Below are positions 1 to 11,067 of a stretch of 39,282 nt of DNA, one piece after another. Numbering within the stretch: the first letter of the stretch is position 1; each line of letters begins with the position of its first letter. This DNA is from Didymodactylos carnosus (lineage: Eukaryota > Rotifera > Eurotatoria > Philodinida > Philodinidae). Under the pieces are notes generated by a model. It was not told the DNA's origin. It searched no databases and saw only the letters and a program-made list of their open reading frames with translations. The position numbers and the translations under genes are program-made. The DNA lies in NCBI GenBank assembly GCA_905250885.1, contig CAJNOQ010000910.1, positions 1-39,282 on the forward strand, written 5' to 3'.

Positions 1-227
1 TCCAAGAAGCTAGTATCTTGAATAAGAAACGAGATTTATTGAGTAAAAAACTAAACGTTTCCACACGTTTAAATGAGATGATGACACACTTTGAAAACTT
101 CAAAACATTTGTTGGAAAAGTAGAAATCTAAGATCACGTACAACTTTCTTTCGATTTGTTCAATAACGATAAAAAAATTTAACTCCGTCTTAATGTCGTA
201 AAAGCTATAACTTTTAAGACATTAGTA

Positions 228-762
228 AAAATTAAAAAAGTTAAGGCTCCTAAATGCATTAATTTTTAAGGCATGCAAAGTCGTTAAAAGTTTTTTTAAT
301 TCATTTAATGTGTTCAAACGAATTAAAAGTCCGAAAAAGCATTAATACGTTCACATGAATTAATTTTTAACTCCTGTGAACTCATTAGGCCGCTGTTAAA
401 ACCTATGAACGTATTAAATTTACGACAAACAGTTTTAATGCATTCGAATGCATTAAACGATTTCACGCATTTGCACATATTAACTTCTTAAGGCGTATGA
501 ACACATCAAATTAATCGGAATACATGTGACTCCATTAAACGGATGAAAAAACTTCTTAATGCATTTGAACGTGTGAAAAAATGTAAGAAGTTTAAATGCG
601 TTAGTTAATAAGGCATTTGGAGATGTCGAATCTGTAAAAATGCACTAGAAAAATTAAAAAAGTTAAGGCTCCAAAATGCATTAACTTTTAACGCATGCGA
701 AGGCGTTAAAATTTTTTTTATTTATTGAATGTGTTCACATGTATTAAACGTTCGAAATGCCG
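228..762. repeat. Duplicated ~110-bp segment in CATTAA-rich DNA
   Basis: Positions about 228-337 and 651-760 are direct copies. Both carry ATTAAAAAAGTTAAGGCTCC, then AAATGCATTAA, a GCATGC-containing stretch, a run of T, GTGTTCA and a final CGAAA. The copies lie about 420 bp apart and differ at scattered bases. The DNA between them has the same word composition, so the whole block may be an old, degenerate satellite-like array or one element with internal repeats. No gene function is implied. Confidence 0.6.
434..457. repeat. Perfect 24-nt palindrome
   Basis: TTTAATGCATTC is followed directly by its exact reverse complement, with no loop. It lies inside the CATTAA-rich block and is the most perfect instance of that repeat's symmetry. 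Confidence 0.85.
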
Positions 763-848
763 ATTGTAATACGTTCACAGGAAATTTTTGGTATCAAAAA
801 AATCCTCTGGGTAAATGTTGTTGGTGATAATGGTGCGTTTTACGGTAG

Positions 849-3800
849 GTTCGTTACAAACAAATTGATCATACATTGAATGAACGAAGAGTTTTGTACA
901 GTCTACGACATCCTTGTACAGTCAAATATTTTTTTAGTTTCAAAGATAATTCCTATGTTTATCTTTCAATTGAGTATATTACCGGTATGAAATTCTCAAA
1001 TCAAGAAATTGGCCTGTCACAATTGAAATATCTTCGTCGCTATTCTAGGAGGTGATTTATTTACATACCTAAGACATATGACAAAATTTAATGAGAAACA
1101 AGCAAAATTTTATGCCGCACAGATCTATTTAGCATTCGAATATTTGCATTATTTTGATATTTTATATCGGGATTTAAAACCAGAAAATATTTTAATCGCA
1201 GAAAATGGTTATTTAAAAGTATGTCTGATGTCTACAGGAAAGATAATATCTGCTAAAGACACTTAAAAAAAAAAACGCTAGTCTTTTATAATTTGAACAG
1301 CACATCTATATGTAGTTGTTTTTTGGTGGATAAAATAATCGAAGAAATCCTCTTCAAAATCGCACTCAATCGAAATTATGACTTTTAATGATTAAGGGGC
1401 AGCACCAAATCACCAGACAGACCGAGAACTGACTATTCATTCCATGGGATAATCTTGAAGTTACATGGAAACATAGGTTATCAATTAAAAGAATATTTTG
1501 AGCTATTTGTTCATCAAAGAAAACCGATACATTTCTACTTCGAATTTCGACAATTCTAACTCATTCTCCAAAAAGATCTTCTGAGAGTTCTCATTTGGAA
1601 AAAAGATTTTTAAATTTAACGATTGATTTCAGGTCACAGATTTTGGGTAAGTTTTTGTACGAAATAGTTATTTATTAATGATGTTTTGCGTAACGATACT
1701 TTAGATTTGCAAAACATGTTTCTGGACGGACATATACTCTCTGTGGTACGCCAGATTATTTACCACCTGAAATAATCAAACATAAAGGATATGCCAAATC
1801 TGTCGACTGGTGGAGTGAGTAATTATTTATTGTCTTGAGCTAAATGCATAATATGATACTATTTATTATTTACATAGAACTGTCGCGCTTCACTTTCGGA
1901 TAACAATTCTCATTATATCTGAATTTTTAGCTTTTGGAATATTATTGTTTGAAATGGCCGCTGGACAACCACCATTTTCTGGAAAAGATCATATACAACT
2001 TTATGAAGCAATTATAAATCAAAGTTTTATATTTCCAAATTATTTTTCAGCCGAATTGTCCGATATAATTCAGAAATTGTTAGTTATTGATGTTAGTACA
2101 CGTTTAGGCTGTATGGCAAATGGAAATAAAGATATTCAAATTCATCCATGGTTTGATAGTATTAATTTTGTTCGCATTCATCATCAACAAGAACAACCAC
2201 AATACCGGTATGCATTTTAACAAGATTTTAGAATTACACATATTTCTATAAATAACGCCTGGGCCAAATTAATAGATGTACAGGATGTTTCAAGAGTCAG
2301 TGTCGGAACAAAGGGGGCTGTAACTTCATCATATCTTGGCCAAACGAGCTCTTTTTTGTGGAACTCCTCCGAATAGGTTCCGAAGAAAGGAGGTGTAATG
2401 TATATAATTAAAGTCCTAGCGTTTGTGCTGTTTTTTACCCATTCCCCTGTAGTTACTATCTTAATTGAATAAATAATGATAGTGGTTAATATTGTAAGTT
2501 TGCCTAGTGGAGCCCAGTTATAACCTTAGGGTCCTTGTGTGTAATCCTCAGATCGTTCTCGGTATACAGTAATTATCTTCAAATCATTCAAGGCAGCCTT
2601 ATTTACGATTTTGTAGCCTCCTATTAGGATCTTAAAAATACCTAGTGTCCCTCGTTATAGTCTTGAAACCGTATAAGGTTTGCAGTTATGATCTTAAAAC
2701 TACTGTGGGATCTATAATTATTATCTGTTTGCTCAGGGATCATCGCTTTGTCGTCGCTTTTTATTGAAAACCGTCGGTTACCACTGGTCCACCAGACGAA
2801 CCGACGTTTATTTCAATAATCACGATCCATATAAAACACTGTCAGTTATCAGTTAATCGTGTTTGTTTTTACGAAGTTCATTCAACATTTTTTAATTAAT
2901 GATTACAAAAACGAACTCAAAAATTAACAGCCGGGAAGAGTTTCACATTTTAGTCACAAACGGGGATGCTCTGACAAGATTCTTTTACCGACAGAAAAAT
3001 ATTCAAAATTTTAGATATAGCAAAAAATAAAATACCATACTCTTTAGTGCTCAGAATAAAAATTGTTGTATTAATGGCAAAATTTGAATCTGTAATGTTG
3101 GTCCGTCGTCATCAAATTTTCAGCTATTTCTATTTTTATCACGTCTTTATCTTCATCGCAAAGTTGTTGAGTGGAATGCATGCTGTAGGGTTTGTAATTA
3201 AGAGTATGACGTGTTATGTGCGACGTCTACTTCAGAAAAATATTTAGTTCATTGTTGAAATGTTATGAAGGCTAGACTGTTTTCTGGTTGAGAATCAAGA
3301 TGATCAGCAACTTGCAGAAATTTGTCGCTGATGGTCTCCATGGACGATCACTGTCCTTAGCTGAGCTTGTCCGAAGAATGACGAAGTTATAGTTACTTTT
3401 TTCCTTGACTTTTAAAACCTCCGGTACGTTTGTACAAAAAACGTCTTTCTCTGGCATACACTTTGTCTAAAAATTCTGCTTTTAGTACACAATTTTCTGC
3501 TTCTTCATATTATTTGCAGTTACACATTCTTTTTTGTTACTGTACTTCACAGCTACTGTGCTGAACACAAGCACTAAAATATACTAGTTAACTTGTTTGA
3601 CGAACTTGCAGGCCGATATGGTGTGTTTTAGCGAGGACTTTTTATCAAAATGATAGCCTTGAAATCGCTGAAGCGTTTAATCCACACGCTATTCAGCCGA
3701 TTTTTATGTTTTATCTTTGCAAAAAAAAGCATCGAATATTGACAACTGCAAGAACTGCCAGAGAAAAGTTTATACAAAAGTGTGTCATTTAATCTAATCT

Positions 3801-3930
3801 GCTTATTATTTCCATCTGTTTAAGACCACCAAGAAAAGATCCATTGGATCCATCTTCTTTGAATCACGCCGAAGAACCTATACGTGTTTCACGACATAAT
3901 TTATATGAAGAAGACTTCAAAGGATTTTAG
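849..3930 (+). CDS. PKA catalytic-subunit-like AGC protein kinase, 5' end not visible
   Basis: This is a Ser/Thr kinase of the cAMP-dependent protein kinase family. Visible exons are 849-984, 1049-1218, 1633-1646, 1705-1814, 1931-2207 and 3825-3930; all junctions are GT/AG and keep frame, giving 270 codons plus TAG. Motifs in order are [13 protein letters not shown] (alpha-C, with the salt-bridge Glu), YRDLKPEN (catalytic loop, Tyr before RD as in PKA), VTDFGFAK, the activation segment [15 protein letters not shown] (APE reads PPE), VDWW, and the C-terminal tail ending [10 protein letters not shown]...DFKGF, matching the PKA tail EEIRVS...FSEF. The 14-nt exon carries VTDFG. The glycine loop and the ATP-binding Lys are missing from view: either exons lie left of the window or the copy is 5' truncated. 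The FDDY segment of the PKA tail is absent. PRKX is an alternative name, but the tail favours PKA. The last intron (1617 bp) is far longer than the rest. Confidence 0.88.
2490..2735. repeat. Degenerate tandem-like repeats in the last kinase intron
   Basis: About five loose units of roughly 45-55 bp recur, each with a TTAT(G/A)(A/G)TCTT-like core, then AAAAC/AAACC and a TAGG/AAGG word. Examples lie near 2573, 2661 and 2685. Divergence is high and the register uncertain. They sit inside the 1617-bp intron 2208-3824, where no open coding segment was recognised. Confidence 0.35.
2772..2806. repeat. Compact nested stem-loop in kinase intron
   Basis: CGTCGGTT (2772-2779) pairs with AACCGACG (2799-2806). 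The sequence between them contains CTGGT-CC-ACCAG, a second short stem. It could be a structured RNA or a transposon remnant; no family was recognised. Confidence 0.4.
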
Positions 3931-4779
3931 AAACTTTTATTTACTAACACTACCGCATCGTCTACTATTTTGTTTCGTATCAATCACCATCTTTTCAGCT
4001 ACAATATTCAAATTACTTTTTCGCTCAGCAGTCTATTTATCGTACAAACAAACAAACATGATTCTACGTAGGATTTGGTTACGTTTCATTGCAGTAGACG
4101 CAGGAATAGAATGCGATGGTTCTGGTTTCCTCTCACAATTTTGGTACAAATTTCGAATCAAAGCTAGTTCAGTCTGTGCGCTACATTTCACTTTCTTTTT
4201 TCTCTATTAGATGGCGGTGTTGTGGATGATATGGATTACATTTGCAAGACGGTAAGGCAGTTAACTATGGAAGAACTGTTAAACTAAACTCATTAGCATA
4301 TGCTTGTTGAATACAATTAAAAATGCTATTTTCAATGATGTCTTCGAGTAATTACCTGAAATTTACATTTTCTTGAAGTTTTCGTAAATGATATCATTTT
4401 TCTTCTCTCGCGCCATACGATAACGTTGATCGTAATTTTTTTCCAATATGAGATTGATGCGATATGTCACTCATAAATCATGACGCTGATAGAGATCGGA
4501 CCTGCCGTCCCGGCAGCTCATAAGATTCTGCTCTTGTACCATCCCTACGCAACTCTTGCTTCATCTTGTGATTTTCCTAACTCTTTCTGTTCTTACGCAA
4601 CTCTTGCTCAACTTGTATACTATATACAGCCGTTCACTTTCTTCAAATAAACGAGAGAGTGGGAGTTGGATCTCACATAGTCGTATAAGTTCACTCGGAG
4701 CATCTTCAATGTCTAACTCAACGACATTGTGCGGTATTTTACTTAAGTTTAAAAATAATATTTTCAATACCATTCGTAT
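3931..4779. other. Intergenic DNA after the kinase gene
   Basis: No supported gene. There is an ATTAAA polyadenylation-like signal near 4317. The word TACGCAACTCTTGCT is repeated about 40 bp apart near 4547 and 4590, in the same TTCTTGC-rich style as the neighbouring element, so the element or its relatives may extend into this stretch. Confidence 0.4.
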
Positions 4780-5719
4780 CCCTAGTCAACTTCCTTGCGA
4801 GGGCTTTCTTGCCCAAGATCTTGCTTTCTTGGTGCAAGAAGTCTCGTTGATTTATGGTAACTGTTCTTGCTTTCTTGCAGGGAATCAACTTCCAGTAAGA
4901 ATGGACAAGAAACGCAATTCTTGCTCTTTTGATCCAATTACCCACAAACGAAATAAAACTGTCTCAGTCGAAGTTCATCATCGTGTATTTAAAATGAGTA
5001 TCAAAAATGTAATTCGTTATCGAAGTTATCAAGCTCTTTTGAAGACTCAAATAGACGAACCTAAACTAAAAAGGAACGACCGCGTGTTTGTTGAAATGTT
5101 ATGAACAAACTGGTTGAAGAGCTAAAAGCATGTGAGCAAAAATTTCAAAACGCCAGTCAGCATTCTTAAAATGAAATAGAAAAGAATAACAGGAAGAATT
5201 TTGGCAGATGTCTTTTTGAGTTATTTCGAATTTCTACACTCTGTTACAACGTGAGAATGTTAAACTCTGTTGTGAGAATTTAGCAACATTTAGAAGTCGA
5301 TTTATTTTCGCAAAGTCGTAAAAATGAACAACCAAATAAACATAAACTAACAGAAGAAAAGACAAGACAGAAAACTCTAACCATTTCTCTTCTAAATTCG
5401 ACAGTCATACTAGTCTGATGATGATACTATGAAGTATAGAAAGCTCGCTTTCATTTGCACTGCCTACAGAACGAAAGAGCTTCTTGTAGCGATTTTATTC
5501 ACTGCAAGAAACACATGCTAACACTTTCATCCTTTAACGCAGGATTGATTTTTTTTACTGCAAGATCCTGTTTCTTCCAGTGAAGCTGGTTACAGCAAGT
5601 AGTGACAAGAAAAGTATTCTTGCTTTCTTGCGCAAGAAAAATACTTTCTTGGGGCAAGAATGCGCGCAAGAAATGTCATAAGATCTTGCATTCTTGCTTA
5701 ACAAGAACATCGACTAGGG
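4780..5719. mobile_element. CTTGC/GCAAG-rich element with imperfect terminal inverted repeats
   Basis: The left end reads CCCTAGTCAACTTCCTTG. The right end, read on the other strand, is CCCTAGTCGATGTTCTTG; 15 of these 18 bases match. Both subterminal regions (about 4790-4935 and 5600-5705) are packed with TTCTTGC and its complement GCAAGAA, including the palindrome TTTCTTGCGCAAGAAA. Short terminal repeats with multi-copy subterminal words are typical of non-autonomous DNA transposons. The interior has a 182-codon open frame (4556-5104) with no recognisable domain that crosses the left boundary, so it is probably not a gene. Superfamily unknown; no convincing long target duplication was found. 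Confidence 0.5.
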
Positions 5720-6929
5720 TATCGCCTGACTTTATCAGTAAATCAAAATTCATAATGAGAAAGTAGATCCAATAGTTTTAATTTATGGATCATTATTAAT
5801 TATTGACATTTTAACTTAATGTCACTTGATGCGCTCATGTTTCCAGTGCACCGCTCCACAGTTGAATATTGCGTCCAGATAGAGTTTTTAATAATAATAT
5901 GTCGGTAGAACTGTTATCAGGGATATAACTAGAAAAAGCAACATATTTATTTTACGGTTTCGATACTATCTCAGTTCAGTTTTGATGCACTTTCATAAAT
6001 AGACAACGGATTTCTTATTATCAGTTTTGTAATTTCTTAATCTAGATTCCATATTATATTAACGAAATAAAATTAAACTGTTTAGTAGACGTACAAGTCG
6101 AATTTTTCTCGTTCAAAATCGAACCCGGTATTTTTCTCGAAAAAACGTTGGTTGAAAAAGTTGAGAAATAACATTCATGACTTAAAAAAGCGAACTGATC
6201 GTGGTCAAACTAAAAAGTTTCTAGCAGTCGATTGATTTTTCACTCAAAATTAATTACCAAAATCAAAATACAAATAGGTTTTGGAATGGTGCACTGATGG
6301 GTAACTTTAATGTAGCATTTCATTGGTTAGTTTATTGCCTGTCTTTTTTTCCTCAATAGCAGAGTGATGTGCTTGCTTGTTGATCAGGCAAAGAGAGTTG
6401 TCATTGATAGAAAGTTATAGTTTTGTTTTCAATCAGGAGTCAAATTTTTGTGCATGTACACATGAAAGCATTACGTAAAAGTCCCTTTGGCGAAAACTTT
6501 TAAAATCTCCTGAAAGCTATTTTTGTCGTTCCATCATTTCTGATGTACTAACAGAAAAAGAATTATTTTTTAGGCTCCTCTATGATGGAAACAGAATACG
6601 TATTCAACTTGCAAAGCGTACACGTTCTTTCTACTGTGTACACTCATCATTTAAAACGCTACAGACCGTGATTCATTGAAATAATAGACGGAATTTGCTT
6701 GATGTTGCTACGCTGATTGTAACGGATTTGTGAAAGATGTGCATGCACTTACAGATTTCACAAGAAGCTTCTAATAGATCGCTCAACCTTTTCTGACATG
6801 AACCATAGAGTAGTTTCTGTCGGATTCTTATGAAAACAGTCTGTCAACTAACCTTGTAGTTTTATTTTGTATTCAACATTATCTATGGTCGTTGTTTTGT
6901 ATCTTACCTAATGATCATAAAACTATTAA
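5720..6929. other. Intergenic DNA upstream of PRPF3
   Basis: AT-rich, with no supported gene, repeat array or RNA gene. I looked specifically for an exon encoding a PWI domain (the usual N-terminus of PRPF3) and did not see one. Confidence 0.45.
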
Positions 6930-6940
6930 ATTTTTTTTAG
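6930..6940 (+). promoter_or_regulatory. Splice-acceptor-like site before PRPF3 start
   Basis: A run of eight T then AG ends at 6940, 39 nt before the ATG at 6980, with no visible upstream coding exon. It could accept a spliced leader, which bdelloid mRNAs are known to carry, or end an intron in the 5' region. The frame between the AG and the ATG is open, so an upstream coding exon cannot be excluded. Confidence 0.45.
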
Positions 6941-6979
6941 AATAAGATTTTACAAATTACTTTTCTCAAAAGCATAAAC

Positions 6980-9900
6980 ATGATTCTACCTAAGCAGGAG
7001 GCAGTCGATCCTGCTACGGTAAATAAAAGTTCGCTCATTTGACTTAACTAAGATTGTATTATTTTTGTTTTTTTCTTTTAGGTTCGAGATTTGATGGCTG
7101 CTGCGCAAAAGCAGATTCAAGTCCGTCAATTAGAACTTAATTTCACAGTAAACTTTTCTTTCTACTTAAATGTTAAATTATTATTTCTGTTTGTCTGCTT
7201 TTAATTTAGACACCTGTAGCAGTACAACAACGTTCTAACAATGCTCAGCGATTAGCTGAGCTCAATGCACGTATAGCGAATCAAATGGGTAAGTGCTGGA
7301 TTTCTTCTCGCCTGAAAGTAGAGAGTCTATGCGTTTCTAAAAAGTACACATGATTATAATTTAGGTCAGTTATTTCAAGCCAGTCAAGATGAACGTGAAA
7401 GACCAATTCATGTTAAAATTGACAAAGACGGTCGTACAATCGATACGAGAACTGGAGAGATTTTACAAATGCAAAGTCGTATGCCCACACTGAAGGTACG
7501 TTGTGTAAAAAAAAATATTTTGTAAAAATAATTTATTTCATTCCTTGTTTAGGCGAATATTCGAGCACAAAAACGTGAAGTATTCAAACAAGAATTTAGT
7601 AAAGCTGCACAAACAACAGTCCATGATATGGGTATTGATGACGGTGGAATACATTTCGATGCACGATTAGGGTAGGCTATTTGCCGTCGTTTTTACTCTT
7701 TGCATATTAACTATCTTATCACGAGTAACATCGATTTTTCCCTTTTAGTATGCGTCCGACACTTCGTAACCGTCGTCAACTATCATTCAATGCGCGTGGA
7801 AAATACGAAGAAATTGCGAATCGAATGCGTGCAAAATCAAAGCTAGAAAAATTACAGCAAGAAATCTCACAAATAGCAAAAAAGACGGGAATCGCAATGG
7901 AAAACAAAATTACCGTTATACAACCGAAAAAGTTTTTTGTAAGTAAATTAAAAGATAATCGCTTATCAATTTTAGTTCCACATTTTTCTTTTGCTCATTA
8001 CAGTCTGAAACAGACGTACCTGATATTGAATGGTGGGATTATGTTATACTTCAACAATCAAGGTAAGTTTTGAAGAAATACAGTTTAAACTTTATTGCAA
8101 AGAAACAGAAACAGTAACAAATGTTCTGCTCACAAAAAGTCAGAATCGCAGAGCATTGTACCACGCTAATTGTGAGTTGGAACAGTGTTCAGTTAAAACT
8201 CAGTCTGATGAGAAAGAAAGAGAAAAGAACGAACAAAGAAGTAAAAAGATAAAAAACAAAAGTAAACATACGATGAAGATAATAAGGGACAACAGATACA
8301 AGATAGGAATGTGTATGTGAGCGAATCGTAAGTTTTTGGTACAATTGGTGAGAAAAATGAAAGTATTCGTAAACAAAATCCAAGTCGTACGTTTTGTTCC
8401 CCATCCTTTACTAAGTCTGTAGTAAAAATTTCGCAACTACCAGACTCATATTGGCTGAGATATCCAAGCATCAACTTACGTCTTTTGGCATAGAAAATTT
8501 CTATGCGAGTTTATGATAAAATATGTGTCTAAAGTGCATGTATTACACACCATTAGATAGATCTCGACATGGGTAATCTAGTGAGACCGTGAGCAATCGG
8601 AGTATGTCGAAAAAAACCGCGAAAAGATCTCGAAGAACGTCGTAAAAAGCCGCTTTTACTAACCTTATGTGCCTAAAACTGCTAGAAAAACTTTGTGATC
8701 TTGTTTTACTCTACGTTCTTTAAGGTGTTTAGCTTATCTTATGTACTTTCAAAGTACAGAGCTCCATTTTCGGCACCGAGCATAAACTCGAAAAATATAA
8801 TAATTCTATCGTTCCAAGTTCTGTGCTTTGATTCTCCATTGATTGAGACTATTTAAATCATTAGGGTTTTCCTAGAATACCTCTATTAATTACAGCTAGA
8901 TTTACTGTACACATCACAACGAGTAGAACGAAAAGGGCAACGTTTTTTTGACTATTTTGTAACGTACTCCAAGCCAATTGTACAAAAAAAATACGCTTGA
9001 CTCATGTGTGTGTGTAACTCAGATACGGAAAGATATATGACCGAAAATTCATGCCGCAGTAAAATTTGTCTTTTAATAAAAGTGTTTTCAAGTTCAGCTT
9101 TGGTGTATAAGGCATCGAAATTGAAATACATTTGAATATTGCAGGTCTACAAGTAGTATAAAGGTGAAAATTTAAGAACCATTGCGGCTATCATGTTAAA
9201 AATTTTAATAAAAGTTTTAATAAAAATAATAAAAATTAAAATGATTAAAACTATTAAAAAAGATTAAATAAGATAAAATAATAATAAAAAGATTATTTTT
9301 ATTTTTAATCTTGCTCATAAACTCAAAAAACGTTATTTAGTATAAAGGTGACAGTTGAGTAGAAAATGCTACACAGTTTCAATTATTCTATAAGAACAGA
9401 AGGAATAACTTATTGAATAATTAGTTTTATTCTTTATTTTTTTCGATATAGTTACGCATTGGTCTCAAGCGATTTTAGTGTAGAAACCATGCTCCAAGGT
9501 ATAACGAAATTAGTTGAACATCCAACTCAGTTAAAACCTCCATGTAAATATGTTTTTTTAAATTTATTTTGAGACAAATTTTTTATTTTTATTTTCGTAT
9601 TTTGGTTTAGCCGAGCCACTCAAACCAATACTCTTACCTGTGTTATTGACAAAACGTGAACAAAAAAAATTAAGAAGACAAAATCGAAGTGAAGTACTTA
9701 AAGAACAACAAGAAAAAATTCGTCTGGGTTTGATTCTACCCCCAGAACCAAAAGGTTTGTTTATTCTTACCATAAATTGATTATCTTATTAAATTTTTGA
9801 ATTTCTACTTTAGTTAAAATATCAAATTTGATGAGAGTGTTGTGTTCGGATGCTGTCCAAGATCCAACAAAAATTGAACAATATGTACGAAATCAAATGG

Positions 9901-10728
9901 CAAAACGATTAAAGTAAGTCAGGAGTTTATTTTACCCTCGATTAATGGGAAAAAGATACGGTTACTAATGCATAGTCCTTTTTTTTTAATACTATATTCA
10001 TTTTAGAACACATGAAGAAACGAATGCAGCTCGAAAATTAACTGCCGAACAACTTCGGGAAAAGAAATCAAAGCGTTTGGAGGAAGATACGAGTGGTGGT
10101 GTTCATGTAGCTATATACCGTGTCAAAAATTTGAATGACCAGGCAAAAAGATTTAAAGTTGAAACAAATTGTAAACAATTGCACATGACCGGTTGTGTTG
10201 TACTTTGTAAAGATATTAACGTTGTGGCAGTTGAAGGAGGTGAGTGTGTTCATTTGATCTATCCTCTAAAAACAATTTTATTCATCATTCTTTTTCTTTA
10301 GGATCAAAGCAACAGAAAAAATTTCGTCGACTGATGTTACATCGTATCAATTGGAACACATCACAAAAAGGACAGGTGACAAATCAAGATGATGGTGAGT
10401 GATTGTTGATATATATGACAAAGATGATGGTTTTTTGTTTGCTTTTTTGTCTATTTTTAGATGACAACGATGACCAAACAAAAGATATGAATAAATGTGT
10501 ACTTTTGTGGGAGGTAAATGTTCTATGGTCTGAACACAAGGTTCACTACGATTTATACCATTTATTTATTGTTTTCAGGGTACAGTGAAAGATCGTGCAT
10601 TTGGAGAAATGAAATTTAAAAATTGTCCAACAGAAAATTTTGCACGTGAACATTTTCGTCGACATGGCGTCGAACAATATTGGGATATTGCTCATAATGA
10701 CTTTGTCTTGGATTCTTCTGTTGATTAA
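6980..10728 (+). CDS. PRPF3: U4/U6 small nuclear ribonucleoprotein Prp3
   Basis: Nuclear pre-mRNA splicing factor that binds the U4/U6 duplex in the tri-snRNP. Exons: 6980-7018, 7082-7147, 7210-7288, 7365-7495, 7553-7671, 7749-7938, 8004-8062, 9452-9543, 9611-9754, 9814-9913, 10007-10239, 10302-10394, 10461-10513 and 10579-10728. All have GT/AG borders and keep frame: 515 residues plus TAA. Family hallmarks are [74 protein letters not shown] and [10 protein letters not shown] (PRP3 domain, about residues 140-365). The C-terminal DUF1115/ferredoxin-like domain follows with [22 protein letters not shown] and YWD. Human PRPF3 is about 683 residues; the N-terminal PWI domain is not seen, so the protein is short or has unrecognised upstream exons. 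Intron 7 is 1389 bp; the other introns are 57-93 bp. Confidence 0.96.
8063..9451. other. Oversized PRPF3 intron, probably containing inserted DNA
   Basis: This 1389-bp intron interrupts a gene whose other twelve introns are 57-93 bp. It contains an AAT/AAAT-rich low-complexity tract at about 9198-9310. A 14-bp direct repeat TAGTATAAAGGTGA (9154-9167 and 9338-9351) brackets the tract. It also has AGATCTCGA words (8560-8640) that recur near 16340-16440. No coding domain was seen; the open frames inside are short and low-complexity. Confidence 0.5.
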
Positions 10729-11067
10729 ATGTTTTATTGTTGTTTTCTTCTCTTAAGCGTCTGTTTGATAACTTGTGACACAACACAATTATTTTTTTGA
10801 TCTGCCATATATTTGATTTTCTTGTTCACAATCTTTAATAGGAGATTGTGTGTATTTCTACGTATTTTACGTGTTTGTTAGCGTTTTTAACTTCGAAAAC
10901 AAACTTTATTTGAATTAAAGGTAAATTTTTAACAAATTGATTAAATTATTCGTATATTCGATTACAGTAAAGTGGCCAAAATTGACAAAATAATCGCTTA
11001 TATATTATTCTTTTCTTCTTCGTACTAGGAGCAAATCTGGTTTAAACAAATATTGTCTAGTAGAATA
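10729..11067. other. PRPF3-EI24 spacer
   Basis: A short AT-rich spacer between two same-strand genes. It should hold the PRPF3 3' UTR (AATTAAAGG near 10914) and the EI24 promoter. No further structure was seen. Confidence 0.4.

Larger units (their letters stand above)
1..848. other. AT-rich repeat DNA left of the kinase gene
   Basis: No coding exon could be supported here. The stretch is dominated by the words CATTAA/TTAATG, TTAAGGC and GAACGTATT, repeated at irregular spacing of a few tens of bases. It includes a duplicated segment and a perfect palindrome, listed separately. The kinase N-lobe exons would be expected here or further left, but no glycine-rich loop followed by an Ala-x-Lys strand was recognisable. 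Confidence 0.6.

Noticed and set aside
781..848. Possible extra kinase exon (FGIKKIL, then GTAAAT donor) before 849, or a GDNGAFYGR glycine-loop look-alike
   Set aside because: The implied intron would be only 38 bp, the segment lacks the residues between the beta-3 Lys and alpha-C, and the look-alike loop is in a different frame from the following exon.
3884..4210. 108-codon open frame overlapping the last kinase exon
   Set aside because: It reads another frame over the supported terminal exon 3825-3930 and has no recognisable domain.
4556..5104. 182-codon open frame
   Set aside because: It crosses the left end of the CTTGC-rich element, has repeat-derived composition and shows no recognisable domain.
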